Source of the DNA: Cellulomonas edaphi
Lineage (GTDB): Bacteria > Actinomycetota > Actinomycetes > Actinomycetales > Cellulomonadaceae
Direction of reading: 5' to 3'
NCBI RefSeq assembly: GCF_030362815.1
Contig: NZ_JAUCGR010000001.1
Span: 364,024 to 428,023, forward strand
DNA length: 64,000 nucleotides
The notes beneath the pieces were generated by a model. It worked only from the letters and a program-made list of their open reading frames with translations, did not search any database and was not told where the DNA came from. A program made the position numbers and the translations under genes. Shown one piece after another: positions 8,655 through 17,645 of the stretch (positions are counted from its first letter, which is position 1; the number at the start of each line of letters is the position of its first letter).

Positions 8655-10040
8655 TCAGGACGCCGGCCAGGCCTTCTCGATGTTGTCGAGAGTGGTCTGG
8701 TCAGCCTGGTCCTCGCCGATCCACGCCGTCATCTGCTTCCAGAACGCGTCGGCACCCACGGCGCCGGGCATCTGGTCGGAGCCGTCGAACCGGAACGTGT
8801 AGCTCGGGTCGGTCAGCAGCTTGAACGAGAGCTGGTCGATCGGGCTCTTCAGCAGGGAGGAGTCGAAGCCGCTGTTCGCCGAGAACCAGCCCTGCCCGGT
8901 GACCTTGGCCTTCTCGTTGGCCCACTGCGGGCTGGCGAGGAAGGTGCGGAACGCCGCGACCTCGGGACGGTCGGAGAAGCCGGTCACGAACTCGCCGCCA
9001 CCCAGCAGGGGCTTGTCCGACTCGCTCTTGCCCGGGAGGTAGAAGGCGTACACGCCGTTGTCCGTGGGCGCCTCCTGGACCTTGACGTCCTCGTCCCAGT
9101 TGGCCTGGTAGAAGTTCGCCGCGCGGTGCAGGAAGCACGCGCCGTCGAGGATCGGGTTGCCCGCCTCGTTCCACGGCGTCGTCGCGATCGACGCGACCTC
9201 GCCGAGGCCGCCGTTGACGTCGGCCGGGTTCTTCAGGATGCTCCCGACGGCCTGCAGCGCCGTGAGGATCTGCGGGTCGTTGAACGGGATCTCGTGGTTG
9301 ACCCACTGGTCGTAGACGTCGGGGCCCGCGGTGCGCAGCACCACGTCCTCGAGCCAGTCGGTGGCCGGCCAGCCCGTCGCGTCACCGGACTCGATGCCCG
9401 CGCACCACGGCTTGGCGTCCGGGTGGTCCGCGGCGATCTTGGCGGTCAGCGTCGTCAGGTCGTCCCACGTCTTGGGGACCGTGTAGCCGTTGTCCTCGAA
9501 CGCCTGCGGCGAGTACCAGACGAACGACTTCACGTTGGCACCGAGCGGGGTGGCGTACAGCTTGCCGTCCACCGAGCCGTAGTTGACCCATTCCTCGCTG
9601 TAGTACTTCTTCGCGTTGTCGACCGTCTCCTGGGGAGCCGGCACGACGACGTTCGGGTAGTCCGCGACCATCGACTTCAGGAAGCCGGGCTGCGGGACGT
9701 AGGCGATGTCCGGCGGGTTGCCCGCCTTGAGCCGCACCGGCAGCTGGGCCTCGAACTCGCGCGAGCCCTCGTACTTGATGGTCGCGCCCGTGCACTCCTC
9801 GAACGGCTTGTACGAGTCCGTCTGCTGCTTGGCCTCCGGCTCGACGATCGAGGTGTAGACCGAGATCGACTTGCCCTTGAGGTCGCCGTACTGGGTGTAG
9901 TCGGCGCAGTCGGCCGAGGCAGCGGGCGAGTCGCCGTCGGACGAGTTGTCGTCGCCGTCGCTCGAGCATCCGACAAGGGTCAGCGCGAGCGCGGCCCCCG
10001 TCGTCGCGACCACGAGGCCGCGCGTACGCACACTTCTCAT
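8655..10040 (-). CDS. Sugar-binding lipoprotein of an ABC importer (AglE-like, alpha-glucoside type)
   Basis: This 461-residue extracellular family 1 solute-binding protein has a lipoprotein signal: basic MRSVRTRG, a hydrophobic stretch and the lipobox LVGC, followed by an acidic Ser/Asp linker. The passage YEGSREFEAQLPVRLKAG followed by NPPDIAYVPQPGF resembles AglE proteins of alpha-glucoside importers, so maltose-, sucrose- or trehalose-like sugars are possible. The neighbouring GH3 instead suggests beta-glucosides, so specificity is open. I chose the ATG at 10040 over one 12 nt upstream because GGAGT lies 5 nt before it. The promoter overlaps the palindrome at 10108-10119. Confidence 0.9.
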   Translation of the reverse strand: MRSVRTRGLVVATTGAALALTLVGCSSDGDDNSSDGDSPAASADCADYTQYGDLKGKSISVYTSIVEPEAKQQTDSYKPFEECTGATIKYEGSREFEAQLPVRLKAGNPPDIAYVPQPGFLKSMVADYPNVVVPAPQETVDNAKKYYSEEWVNYGSVDGKLYATPLGANVKSFVWYSPQAFEDNGYTVPKTWDDLTTLTAKIAADHPDAKPWCAGIESGDATGWPATDWLEDVVLRTAGPDVYDQWVNHEIPFNDPQILTALQAVGSILKNPADVNGGLGEVASIATTPWNEAGNPILDGACFLHRAANFYQANWDEDVKVQEAPTDNGVYAFYLPGKSESDKPLLGGGEFVTGFSDRPEVAAFRTFLASPQWANEKAKVTGQGWFSANSGFDSSLLKSPIDQLSFKLLTDPSYTFRFDGSDQMPGAVGADAFWKQMTAWIGEDQADQTTLDNIEKAWPAS

Positions 10041-10105
10041 CGTGCACTCCACATCGTTGGGGTGGCAGGCGATTGGTACCGCTCTGGGCGGAACCCGTGC
10101 ACCCG

Positions 10106-10134
10106 ATGTAAGCGCTTACGGCGTCGAATCACAA
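10106..10134 (-). promoter_or_regulatory. Promoter with perfect LacI-type operator for the ABC importer operon
   Basis: On the minus strand TTGTGA (10134-10129) and TTACAT (10111-10106) are 17 nt apart and resemble -35 and -10 boxes. The 12-bp perfect palindrome GTAAGCGCTTAC (10108-10119), with the central CG step and AGCGCT core typical of LacI/CcpA-family operators, overlaps the -10 box. The LacI-family gene lies immediately upstream, so repression of the importer by steric block is the natural reading. Confidence 0.75.
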
Positions 10135-10156
10135 CCGTAGCCGCGTAACGATTGGG

Positions 10157-11167
10157 TCACCGAACTGGGACCGCCCCCGTGGTCCGCCGGATCACCAGGC
10201 GCGTCGGGAACGTCGTGACCTGCGGAACCACGCCCCCCGCCACGAGGTCGAGCAGCATGGTCGCCGCGCGCACGCCCTGCTCCGCGGCGTCCTGCGCCAC
10301 CGTCGTCAGGCCGATCAGGTCGCCCAGGTCGTGCCCGTCGATGCCGATCACCGAGACGTCCTGCGGCACCCGCAGCCCGAGGTCCGCGGCGGCGAGCACC
10401 ACGCCCATCGCCATCTCGTCGGACGCGGCGAACACCGCCGTGATGTCCGGGTGCTGCGTCAGCAGGCGGGTCGCCGTCTCGCGGGCGCCGGGGACGTCGA
10501 AGTAGCCGTGCACCTCGAGCTCGTCGGGCACCGGCAGGCCGGCCTCGGTCATCGCGCTCCGCCAGCCCACCAGCCGCTCCTCGGCCGGCGACCAGGGCAG
10601 CACGTCGCCCGGGTCGCCCGTGACGTGCGCGATCCGCCGGTGGCCCAGCTCGATGAGGTGCTCGGTGGCGGTGCGCGCCGCCAGGCGGTCGTCCAGCCGC
10701 ACCAGGATCTGCCCGGGCGGTCCGGAGCCGACGAAGACGATGGGCACGTCGAGCCCGGACAGGTCGGCGACCTCGTCGGCGGCCAGCGGAAGCCCGACGA
10801 CGAGGATGCCGTCGACCCGCCGCCGCAGCACCACCGGGTCGACCCGCCGGCGCGGCCCCCCGCGGAACAGCTCGAACGTGTGCAGGAGCGCGTCGAAGTC
10901 GGACGCCCGCAGCGCGCGCTCGGCACCCTCGATCACGTTGGCGAAGAACCAGTGGCTGATCCACGGCGACAGCACGCCGATGGTGCGGGTGCGGCCGGAC
11001 GCGAGAGACGCCGCCGATGGCGACGCCGAGTAGCCGAGCCGCGACGCCACCTCGCGGACGTGGTCGCGCGTGGCGGGCGCGACGTTGGGCAGCCCGCGCA
11101 GGGCGCGCGAGACCGTCGCGGTGGAGACCCCCGCTACCCGAGCCACGTCCTCGATGCCGTGTGCCAC
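10157..11167 (-). CDS. LacI-family transcriptional regulator of the ABC importer
   Basis: This 336-residue repressor has an N-terminal HTH (IEDVARVAGVSTATVSRALR, about 5-24), a hinge helix region (YSASPSAASLASGR) and a periplasmic-binding-like effector domain from about residue 62. The C-terminal half contains HRRIAHVTGD, AVFAASDEMAMGV and VSVIGIDGHD, all usual in the family. It is encoded directly upstream of the sugar-binding protein on the same strand, with the palindromic operator in the 117-nt gap between them. Sugar-responsive control of the importer, and perhaps of GH3, is inferred. The effector is unknown. Confidence 0.93.
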   Translation of the reverse strand: MAHGIEDVARVAGVSTATVSRALRGLPNVAPATRDHVREVASRLGYSASPSAASLASGRTRTIGVLSPWISHWFFANVIEGAERALRASDFDALLHTFELFRGGPRRRVDPVVLRRRVDGILVVGLPLAADEVADLSGLDVPIVFVGSGPPGQILVRLDDRLAARTATEHLIELGHRRIAHVTGDPGDVLPWSPAEERLVGWRSAMTEAGLPVPDELEVHGYFDVPGARETATRLLTQHPDITAVFAASDEMAMGVVLAAADLGLRVPQDVSVIGIDGHDLGDLIGLTTVAQDAAEQGVRAATMLLDLVAGGVVPQVTTFPTRLVIRRTTGAVPVR

Positions 11168-11252
11168 GGCAGCAGGCTCTCACGCCGGGGTCCGCAGGTG
11201 GCCCACGTCGGGTCGGAACCGTCCCTGAGGGCGCGTGCGCGAGGCGCGAGCC

Positions 11253-12659
11253 TCAGAGGGTGATCCACCCCGCCGCGAGCGCGACGAGCGCGACCACCGC
11301 CGCGACCACGGACAGGATGCACAGCGCCAGCTCGCCGCGCGTGAACACCCGCAGCCCCTGCTCGCGGCGGGCCCGGACGAACAGCACCGTCGCGGGCGCA
11401 TAGAGCATCGAGGAGACCAGGACGTACTGCGGTCCCGCCGCCACGAGCAGGAACACCGTGTAGCACGTGGCCAGCAGCGCCACGAGGCGCCCCGTGCGCA
11501 AGGCCCACGCGAGCTTCAGGGCGAACCCCGCCGCGAGCACGTAGGGGATCAGCACCAGCGAGCTGGTCATGCTGAGGGCGAAGGTGAAGGCGTCCTGCGA
11601 CAGGAGGGTCAGCACCAGCACCAGCTGCGACAGCGCCGTGGTCAGCGTGAGCGCGTTCACGGGCACGTCGTTCGCGGTCGTGCGGCTCAGGAAGCGTGGC
11701 ATGTCGTCGTCCTTGGCCGCCACGAGCATCACCTCGGCCGCCACGAGCGTCCAGGCCAGGTAGGCACCGAGCACGGACACGACGAGCCCGACGCTGATGA
11801 ACGCGCTGCCCCAGCCGTTGGTCGCCGCCTCCAGCACCCCGGCCATCGACGGCTCGCGCAGCGCCGCGATGTCAGCCATCGGCAGGATGCCGTAGGAGAC
11901 GATCGTGACCGAGGCGAACACCGCGAAGACGCTGAGGAACCCGAGGATCGTCGCCCGGCCCACGTCTCGCCGGCTGCGCGCGTGCCGCGAGTAGACGCTG
12001 GCGGTCTCCACGCCCAGGAACACGAAGATCGTCGCGAGCAGCGTGCCCCGCACCTGCTCGAACAACGACCCCGCGTAGGGGTCGCCGCGCAGGTTGTCCA
12101 CGAACACCGCCGGGTCGAAGGCGAAGGCCGCGATCAGCACGAACACGACGATCGGCACGCTCTTGGCCACGGTCACGACGCGGTTGACGGCCGCGACCTC
12201 GCGAACCCCGCGCCGGATGACCGCGTACGTCCCCCACAACCCGGCACTCGCGAGCGCGACCGCCAGCACGGTGTCGCCCTCGCCGAGCGCCGGGACGGCG
12301 GCGCCGATCGTCGACATGATCAGCACCCAGTACGTCACGTTGCCCACGCAGGCGCTGGCCCAGTACCCGAAGGCCGAGAAGAACCCGGGATAGCGCCCGA
12401 AGCCGGCCCGCGCGTAGGCGTAGATGCCGGCGTCCAGCTCGGGGCGCACGACGGCCAGCCGCTGGAAGCACAGCGCGAGCATGAACATGCCGGTCCCGGC
12501 CGCCGCCCAGCCGACGAGCGCCCCGAGCACCCCCGTCTCGGCCGCGAACTGCGCCGGCAGGGAGAACACGCCGGCGCCCACCATCGAGCCGACCACGACC
12601 GCGGTCAGGCTGGCGACCCCCAGCGTCGCCGGCCTGACCGCGTCGTGCACCGTCGCCAT
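11253..12659 (-). CDS. APC-family amino acid permease, basic amino acid/polyamine antiporter type
   Basis: This is a 468-residue integral membrane protein with about 12 helices. The first helix carries VGSMVGAGVFSLPAQF, the unwound substrate-binding motif of APC antiporters. The overall pattern (helix-1 motif, YAYARAGFGRYPGFFSAFGY, FLGVETASVYSRHARSRRDV) resembles ArcD/LysI arginine-ornithine or lysine exchangers. Substrate is inferred from family resemblance only. The ATG at 12659 is preferred over far upstream starts because helix 1 begins soon after it. It is 80 nt downstream of the aldo/keto reductase gene, so read-through is possible. Confidence 0.88.
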   Translation of the reverse strand: MATVHDAVRPATLGVASLTAVVVGSMVGAGVFSLPAQFAAETGVLGALVGWAAAGTGMFMLALCFQRLAVVRPELDAGIYAYARAGFGRYPGFFSAFGYWASACVGNVTYWVLIMSTIGAAVPALGEGDTVLAVALASAGLWGTYAVIRRGVREVAAVNRVVTVAKSVPIVVFVLIAAFAFDPAVFVDNLRGDPYAGSLFEQVRGTLLATIFVFLGVETASVYSRHARSRRDVGRATILGFLSVFAVFASVTIVSYGILPMADIAALREPSMAGVLEAATNGWGSAFISVGLVVSVLGAYLAWTLVAAEVMLVAAKDDDMPRFLSRTTANDVPVNALTLTTALSQLVLVLTLLSQDAFTFALSMTSSLVLIPYVLAAGFALKLAWALRTGRLVALLATCYTVFLLVAAGPQYVLVSSMLYAPATVLFVRARREQGLRVFTRGELALCILSVVAAVVALVALAAGWITL

Positions 12660-12739
12660 CGCCGCCTGCCCTGGTCGCCGTCCCCGTGCCGCGAGGCTAT
12701 CGAGTGCGGCGGTGCGGGGCGACGCCGGGGTCCGAGCGC

Positions 12740-13675
12740 TTACGGCAGCAGGTGACCCGCCGCCCGGAACAGCTCGTACCACTCCTGCCGGGTGAGCGGC
12801 AGCTCCGAGCCCTGCGCCGCACCCGTCACGCGGTCGGGGGTCGTCGTGCCGAGCACCACCTGCATGTTCGCCGGGTGCCGCGTGATCCACGCGGTGGCGA
12901 TCGCGATGGGCGGTACGTCGTACGCCGCCGCGAGGCGGTCGATCACCGCGTTGAGCTCCGCGTACTCCGGTGCACCGAGGAACACCCCGGTGAAGAAGCC
13001 CGCCTGGAACGGCGACCACGCCTGGATCGTGATGTCGTGCAGCCGGCAGTACTCCACGATCCCGCCGCCGTCGCGCACGACCGCCTGGTCCTCGGCGAGC
13101 ATGTTGACGGCCACGCCCTGCGCCAGGATCGGCGCGTGCGTGATGGAGAGCTGCAGCTGGTTCGCCACGATCGGCTGGCGCACGTGCTTGCGCAGCAGGT
13201 CGATCTGCGCGGGCGTCTGGTTGGAGACCCCGAACGCCCGCACCTTGCCGGCCGACTCGAGCTCGTCGAACGCCCGCGCCACCTCCTCCGGCTCGACCAG
13301 GATGTCCGGCCGGTGCAGCAGCAGGATGTCGATGTAGTCCGTCTGCAACGCCTCGAGCGAGCCGTTGACCGAGGCGATGATGTGCTCGTAGGAGAAGTCG
13401 AACATGCCGGCCGCCGGCACGATCCCGCACTTCGTCTGGATGGTCGTCGCCGCGCGCTCCGACGACGAGAGCTGCATGGCCTCGGCGTACCGCCGCTCGC
13501 ACGCGTGCAGCGACGGGCCGTAGATGTCGGCGTGATCGACGAAGTCGATGCCGGCGTCGCGCCCCGCGCGCACCAGCTCTCGCACCTCGTCGTCGGACTT
13601 CTCCGCGATGCGCATGAGCCCGAGGACGACGTTGGGCGCGACGATGTCGGTCCCTGGCAAGGTGAACGTCTTCAT
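12740..13675 (-). CDS. Aldo/keto reductase
   Basis: This 311-residue NAD(P)H-dependent TIM-barrel oxidoreductase has the catalytic tetrad in place: D47 and Y52 (DHADIYG), K82 (TKCGI) and H121 (LLLHRPD). It resembles the YdhF-like branch. The carbonyl substrate is unknown; as last gene after the alpha-mannosidase it may act on a sugar or sugar-derived aldehyde, which is inference. It lies 22 nt after the GH38 stop, so it very probably belongs to the ROK-controlled operon. The ATG at 13675 has GAGAGG upstream. Confidence 0.9.
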   Translation of the reverse strand: MKTFTLPGTDIVAPNVVLGLMRIAEKSDDEVRELVRAGRDAGIDFVDHADIYGPSLHACERRYAEAMQLSSSERAATTIQTKCGIVPAAGMFDFSYEHIIASVNGSLEALQTDYIDILLLHRPDILVEPEEVARAFDELESAGKVRAFGVSNQTPAQIDLLRKHVRQPIVANQLQLSITHAPILAQGVAVNMLAEDQAVVRDGGGIVEYCRLHDITIQAWSPFQAGFFTGVFLGAPEYAELNAVIDRLAAAYDVPPIAIATAWITRHPANMQVVLGTTTPDRVTGAAQGSELPLTRQEWYELFRAAGHLLP

Positions 13676-13697
13676 GCTGACCTCTCGAGAGGGGCCG

Positions 13698-16600
13698 TCA
13701 GGCCCGGGGGAGACGGAGCGTCACGATCTGGAACGGCCGCAGGGCCAGGGTGACCCCTGCGTCGGAGACGTCGGCCTCCGGCACCTCGACGGCCCGTTCC
13801 AGCAGGTCGACCGTGCGAGCGCCGGCCACCGCGAACGTGGGAACCACGGTGCCACGGGCCAACCCGCCCAGCGACTCGTACAGGCGCACGATGACGTCGC
13901 CGCTGCGGTCCTCCGCCAGCTTGACGGACTCGACGACGATCGCCGGGTTCGACACGGTGACCAGCGGCTCCACGGCACGGGCGCCCCGGACCACCCGCGC
14001 GGGCAGGTTGGTGCGGTAGCCGTCCTCGATGGCGGCCGCGATGTTCGCCCCGGGGTGCAGCACGGTGGTCAGGCGGTGACGGCCCTGGTCGGCCTCGGGG
14101 TCGGGGAAGATCGGCGCGCGCAGCAGCGACAGGCGGACCACGGTCCCCTTGGCGCCCGGGGTGCGCGTCACGTCGTGCCCGTAGGTGGAGTCGTTCGCCA
14201 CGGCCACGCCGTACCCGGCCTCGCCCACGTGCACCCAGCGGTGCGCGCAGGTCTCGAACCGCGCGGCGTCCCACGACGTGTTGGCGTGCGTGGGCCGGAA
14301 CACGTGACCGAACTGCGTCTCGGCGGCCGACCGGTCGGCCTGCACGGCGAGCGGGAACGCGAGCTTGAGCAGCTTCTGCCGCTCGTGCCAGTCCACGTCC
14401 GTCACGATCTCGATCGCCGCCGACCCCCGTCGGAAGGTGATCTCCTGCACGAGTCGCGACTCCCCGAAGTCGCGCGTCGTGCGCACGACGACCGCGTCGG
14501 CGGACTCCTCGACGACCTCGCGGGAGTCGGCTCCCAGCAGGTCGGTGGCGACCCGCCGGTACTCCTTGTCGATGTCCCAGGCGTCCCACTTGGCCGGCAG
14601 GTCGCGGTGCAGCTGCAGCAGGTTGGCCAGCGCTCCCGCCGGGATGACCTCGCGGTCGGCGACCAGGTCCCGCAGCGAGTCGATCTGCCCACCCGCCGTG
14701 AGGTGCACGTCGATCAGGCCGTTCTGCACCCGGACCGTGCCGTCGGGCTCGCGGACCAGGCGCACGGGGTCGCCCTCGGCGGGCTGCGGCTCGGCGGCTG
14801 CGAGCGGCGCGACCCCCTGGCGCACGTGCGGCGCCGCGTTGAGCAGGAACGGCGTGTCACCGCTGCCCAGGGCGCTGCTCGCCGCTGCGTCGATGAGTGC
14901 GTCCAGCTCGGCGGCCGCCTTGGCGTACGTCTCCTCGGCCTGGCGGTGGACCCAGCCGATCGAGCTGCCGGGCAGGATGTCGTGGAACTGGTGCAGCAGC
15001 GCGGTGTGCCAGAGCGTCTCGAGCTCGTCGTACGGATAGTCGGTGTCGTTCTGTACAGCGGCCGTCGCCGCCCACAGCTCGGCCTCGCGCAGCAGGTGCT
15101 CCGTGCGGCGGTTGCCCTGCTTGGTGCGGGCCTGCGACGTGTACGTGCCGCGGTGGAACTCGAGGTACATCTCCCCGGTCCACACGGGCGGGTGCTCGAA
15201 CTGCTGCTCGGTGCGCTCGAAGAACGCGTTGGGGCTGCCCAGCTCCACCCGGGGCGCGCCCTCCAGGTTCTCGAACCGGTGGGCGGACGCGACCATCTCG
15301 CGCGTCGGCCCGCCACCTCCGTCGCCCCACCCGTAGGGGGCGATCGACGAGCCCGCGACACCCTTCTCCTCGAAGTTGGCCTCCGTGTGCAGGAGCTCCT
15401 TCGCCGAGAGGTCGGAGTTGTACGTGTCCACGGGCGGGAAGTGCGTGAGCACGCTCGACCCGTCGATGCCCTCCCACGTGAACGTGTGGTGCGGCATGCG
15501 GTCGGTGTCGTTCCAGGACAGCTTCTGGGACAGGAACCAGCGGGACCCCGCCGACCTGACGATCTGCGGGAGGGCGCCCGAGTAGCCGAACGAGTCGGGC
15601 AGCCACACGTCCTGGGTGTCCACCCCGAACTCCTCGAGGAAGAACCGCTTGCCCGCGACCATCTGCCGCGCCATCGCCTCGCCGCCGGGCATGTTGGTGT
15701 CGGACTCGACCCACATGCCGCCGACGGGCACGAACTGTCCGGCGGCCACCTTCTTGCGGATGCGGTCGAACAGGTCCGGGTAGAACTGCTTCATCCAGGA
15801 GTACTGCTGAGCGGACGAGCACGCGAACACGAAGTCGGGGTCCTCGTCCATGAGGGCCAGCACGTTGGAGAACGTGCGGGCGCACTTGCGCACCGTCTCG
15901 CGCAGCGGCCACAGCCAGGCCGAGTCGATGTGGGCGTGGCCCACCGCCACGACCTGGTGGGCGCTCGCGGCGGCCGGCGCGTCGAGCAGAGGGCGCAGCA
16001 GCTCCCGGGCCGCCTCGGCGCTTCCCGCGACGTCCTCGGGGTCCACCTCGTCGACCACGCGGTCCAGCCCGTGGCGCAGCTGCGCCCGCCGGGTCGAGGT
16101 GGCGGGGAGCGCCTTCATCAGGCCCACCAACGCGGTCAGGTCCTGCCACAGCTCCCACACCGCGACGTCCCGCAGCGCGACGTCCACGCACCGCAGCTCG
16201 TACTGGGGCTCGGTGCCGGCGGTCGCGAGCTCCCCGTACGGCGTGGGGACGAAGCCGAAGTTGCTGGCGATGTTCGGGTTGCCCGCGGCTTCGACCAGCA
16301 CGTCGATCGACGTCCCGTCGGACCACGGCACCGCCTGGTTGAACGGCGAGACACCCTTGATGGTCGTCCCGTCGGTGCGCCATACCAGGCCCTCCGCCTG
16401 GAACCCCGGGTTGTCCTTGTTGAACCCGAGGTCGATCACCAGCTCGACCGCCGTGCCCGCGACGGGCCAGCCGTCGGGAACCTCGCCCGTCACCCGGAAC
16501 CACGTCGTGCTCCACGGCGCACCCCAGGCCAGCCCGACCTCGACGGGCCGGTACTCCTGCTCCAGGGCCTGCGCGAACGGGACCGGTTCGCCGGGCGCGT

Positions 16601-16709
16601 CCCACGCGGTCAGGCGCAGCGGCAGACGCTCGCGGTAGACGGCCGGGACGATCCGCTCGCGGACGAAGCGGTCGATCCGCTCCTCGGTGAGCAAGGGGTT
16701 GCCGTGCAT
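13698..16709 (-). CDS. Glycoside hydrolase family 38 alpha-mannosidase
   Basis: This large cytoplasmic enzyme (1003 residues) cleaves terminal alpha-linked mannose by a retaining mechanism. The zinc-binding motif GHAHIDSAWLWP starts at about residue 257, and the nucleophile D372 sits in WLPDSFGYSGALPQI. A galactose-mutarotase-like beta domain fills the C-terminal half. The N-terminal domain of about 250 residues before the catalytic barrel is typical for bacterial class members. No signal peptide is present, so it should act on imported manno-oligosaccharides. The gene follows the two permeases by 33 nt with a GAGGAG Shine-Dalgarno before ATG 16709. Confidence 0.94.
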   Translation of the reverse strand: MHGNPLLTEERIDRFVRERIVPAVYRERLPLRLTAWDAPGEPVPFAQALEQEYRPVEVGLAWGAPWSTTWFRVTGEVPDGWPVAGTAVELVIDLGFNKDNPGFQAEGLVWRTDGTTIKGVSPFNQAVPWSDGTSIDVLVEAAGNPNIASNFGFVPTPYGELATAGTEPQYELRCVDVALRDVAVWELWQDLTALVGLMKALPATSTRRAQLRHGLDRVVDEVDPEDVAGSAEAARELLRPLLDAPAAASAHQVVAVGHAHIDSAWLWPLRETVRKCARTFSNVLALMDEDPDFVFACSSAQQYSWMKQFYPDLFDRIRKKVAAGQFVPVGGMWVESDTNMPGGEAMARQMVAGKRFFLEEFGVDTQDVWLPDSFGYSGALPQIVRSAGSRWFLSQKLSWNDTDRMPHHTFTWEGIDGSSVLTHFPPVDTYNSDLSAKELLHTEANFEEKGVAGSSIAPYGWGDGGGGPTREMVASAHRFENLEGAPRVELGSPNAFFERTEQQFEHPPVWTGEMYLEFHRGTYTSQARTKQGNRRTEHLLREAELWAATAAVQNDTDYPYDELETLWHTALLHQFHDILPGSSIGWVHRQAEETYAKAAAELDALIDAAASSALGSGDTPFLLNAAPHVRQGVAPLAAAEPQPAEGDPVRLVREPDGTVRVQNGLIDVHLTAGGQIDSLRDLVADREVIPAGALANLLQLHRDLPAKWDAWDIDKEYRRVATDLLGADSREVVEESADAVVVRTTRDFGESRLVQEITFRRGSAAIEIVTDVDWHERQKLLKLAFPLAVQADRSAAETQFGHVFRPTHANTSWDAARFETCAHRWVHVGEAGYGVAVANDSTYGHDVTRTPGAKGTVVRLSLLRAPIFPDPEADQGRHRLTTVLHPGANIAAAIEDGYRTNLPARVVRGARAVEPLVTVSNPAIVVESVKLAEDRSGDVIVRLYESLGGLARGTVVPTFAVAGARTVDLLERAVEVPEADVSDAGVTLALRPFQIVTLRLPRA

Positions 16710-16742
16710 CGTGCTCCTCTTCTCTGAGGTGGTGGTGGGGGC

Positions 16743-17645
16743 CTAGCCCTTGACGGCGCCGGCCATGGCGAACGAGCCGCCCGACAGCTTCTGCACCAGC
16801 AGGTACAGGACGAGGACAGGAGTGGCGTAGAGGATGGAGAAGGCGGCGAGCTTGCCGTACGCGACGGAGCCGTAGGTGCCGAAGAAGTTGAAGATGGCGA
16901 CCGCGGCCGGCTGGTGCTCCGGGCTGTACAGGAGCACGAAGGGCACGAAGAAGTTCCCCCAGGCCATGGTGAACACGAAGATGAAGACCACGGCGATGCC
17001 CGGGCGCATGAGCGGCAGCACGATGCGCACCAGGGCGCGCATGGCGCTCGCGCCGTCCACCCAGGCCGCCTCCTCGAGGGAGATCGGCACCGAGTCCATG
17101 AAGTTCTTGGTCATCCAGATGGCCATGGGCAGCGACGTCGCCGCCATGAAGAAGATGGTTCCGGGCACCGAGTCCAGCAGGTTGAGGTACACGAACAGCG
17201 AGTAGACCGGGACCATCATCGCCGTGATCGGCAGGCAGGTGGCGAACAGGATCCCGTACAGGAACGAGCGCCGAAAGCGCATCTGGTAGCGCGACAGCGG
17301 GTAGGCCGCGAGCACGGAGACGGCCACGGTGATGACGGCCGTGCCGAGCGAGATGACCGTCGAGTTCCACAGCGGGCGTAGCGTCTGGTCGACGGTGAAC
17401 ACCGAGCTGAAGTTGTCGAACGTCGCGTCCTCAGGGATCTTGATGCCCACGGTCGCGGCCGGGTCGAACGCCGACAGCAGGATCCAGGCGAGCGGCACCA
17501 GGAAGGCGACGCCGATCAGCACCAGAGCCGCCGTCGAGATCCACCGCGACGGCGCGCGGCGGGGCGAGGCCAGTGCCGCACGCTGCCGGCGCGTGGGCGC
17601 CACCACCGCCTCCGCGGCGGGTGTCACGTTCTTGACGAGGGACAT
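16743..17645 (-). CDS. Sugar ABC importer permease, MalG type (mannoside locus)
   Basis: This is a 300-residue six-helix permease. The EAA loop reads LEEAAWVDGASAMRALVRIV, and the C-terminus AMAGAVKG fits the MalG class. Its ATG shares one nucleotide with the stop of the partner permease (TGATG), so translation is coupled. It is followed by GH38 in the same operon, which points to mannose-containing oligosaccharides as cargo. As in the first importer, no ATPase gene is nearby. Confidence 0.92.
   Translation of the reverse strand: MSLVKNVTPAAEAVVAPTRRQRAALASPRRAPSRWISTAALVLIGVAFLVPLAWILLSAFDPAATVGIKIPEDATFDNFSSVFTVDQTLRPLWNSTVISLGTAVITVAVSVLAAYPLSRYQMRFRRSFLYGILFATCLPITAMMVPVYSLFVYLNLLDSVPGTIFFMAATSLPMAIWMTKNFMDSVPISLEEAAWVDGASAMRALVRIVLPLMRPGIAVVFIFVFTMAWGNFFVPFVLLYSPEHQPAAVAIFNFFGTYGSVAYGKLAAFSILYATPVLVLYLLVQKLSGGSFAMAGAVKG

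Noticed and set aside
11225-11256. Terminator after the APC permease gene (CTGAGG/CCTCAG)
   Set aside because: The pairing overlaps the stop codon, has mismatched inner parts and no better support.
13548-16727. A 1059-codon plus-strand frame antisense to the GH38 gene
   Set aside because: It has no recognisable domain and a low-complexity Arg/Val/Gln composition; the minus strand encodes a complete alpha-mannosidase.
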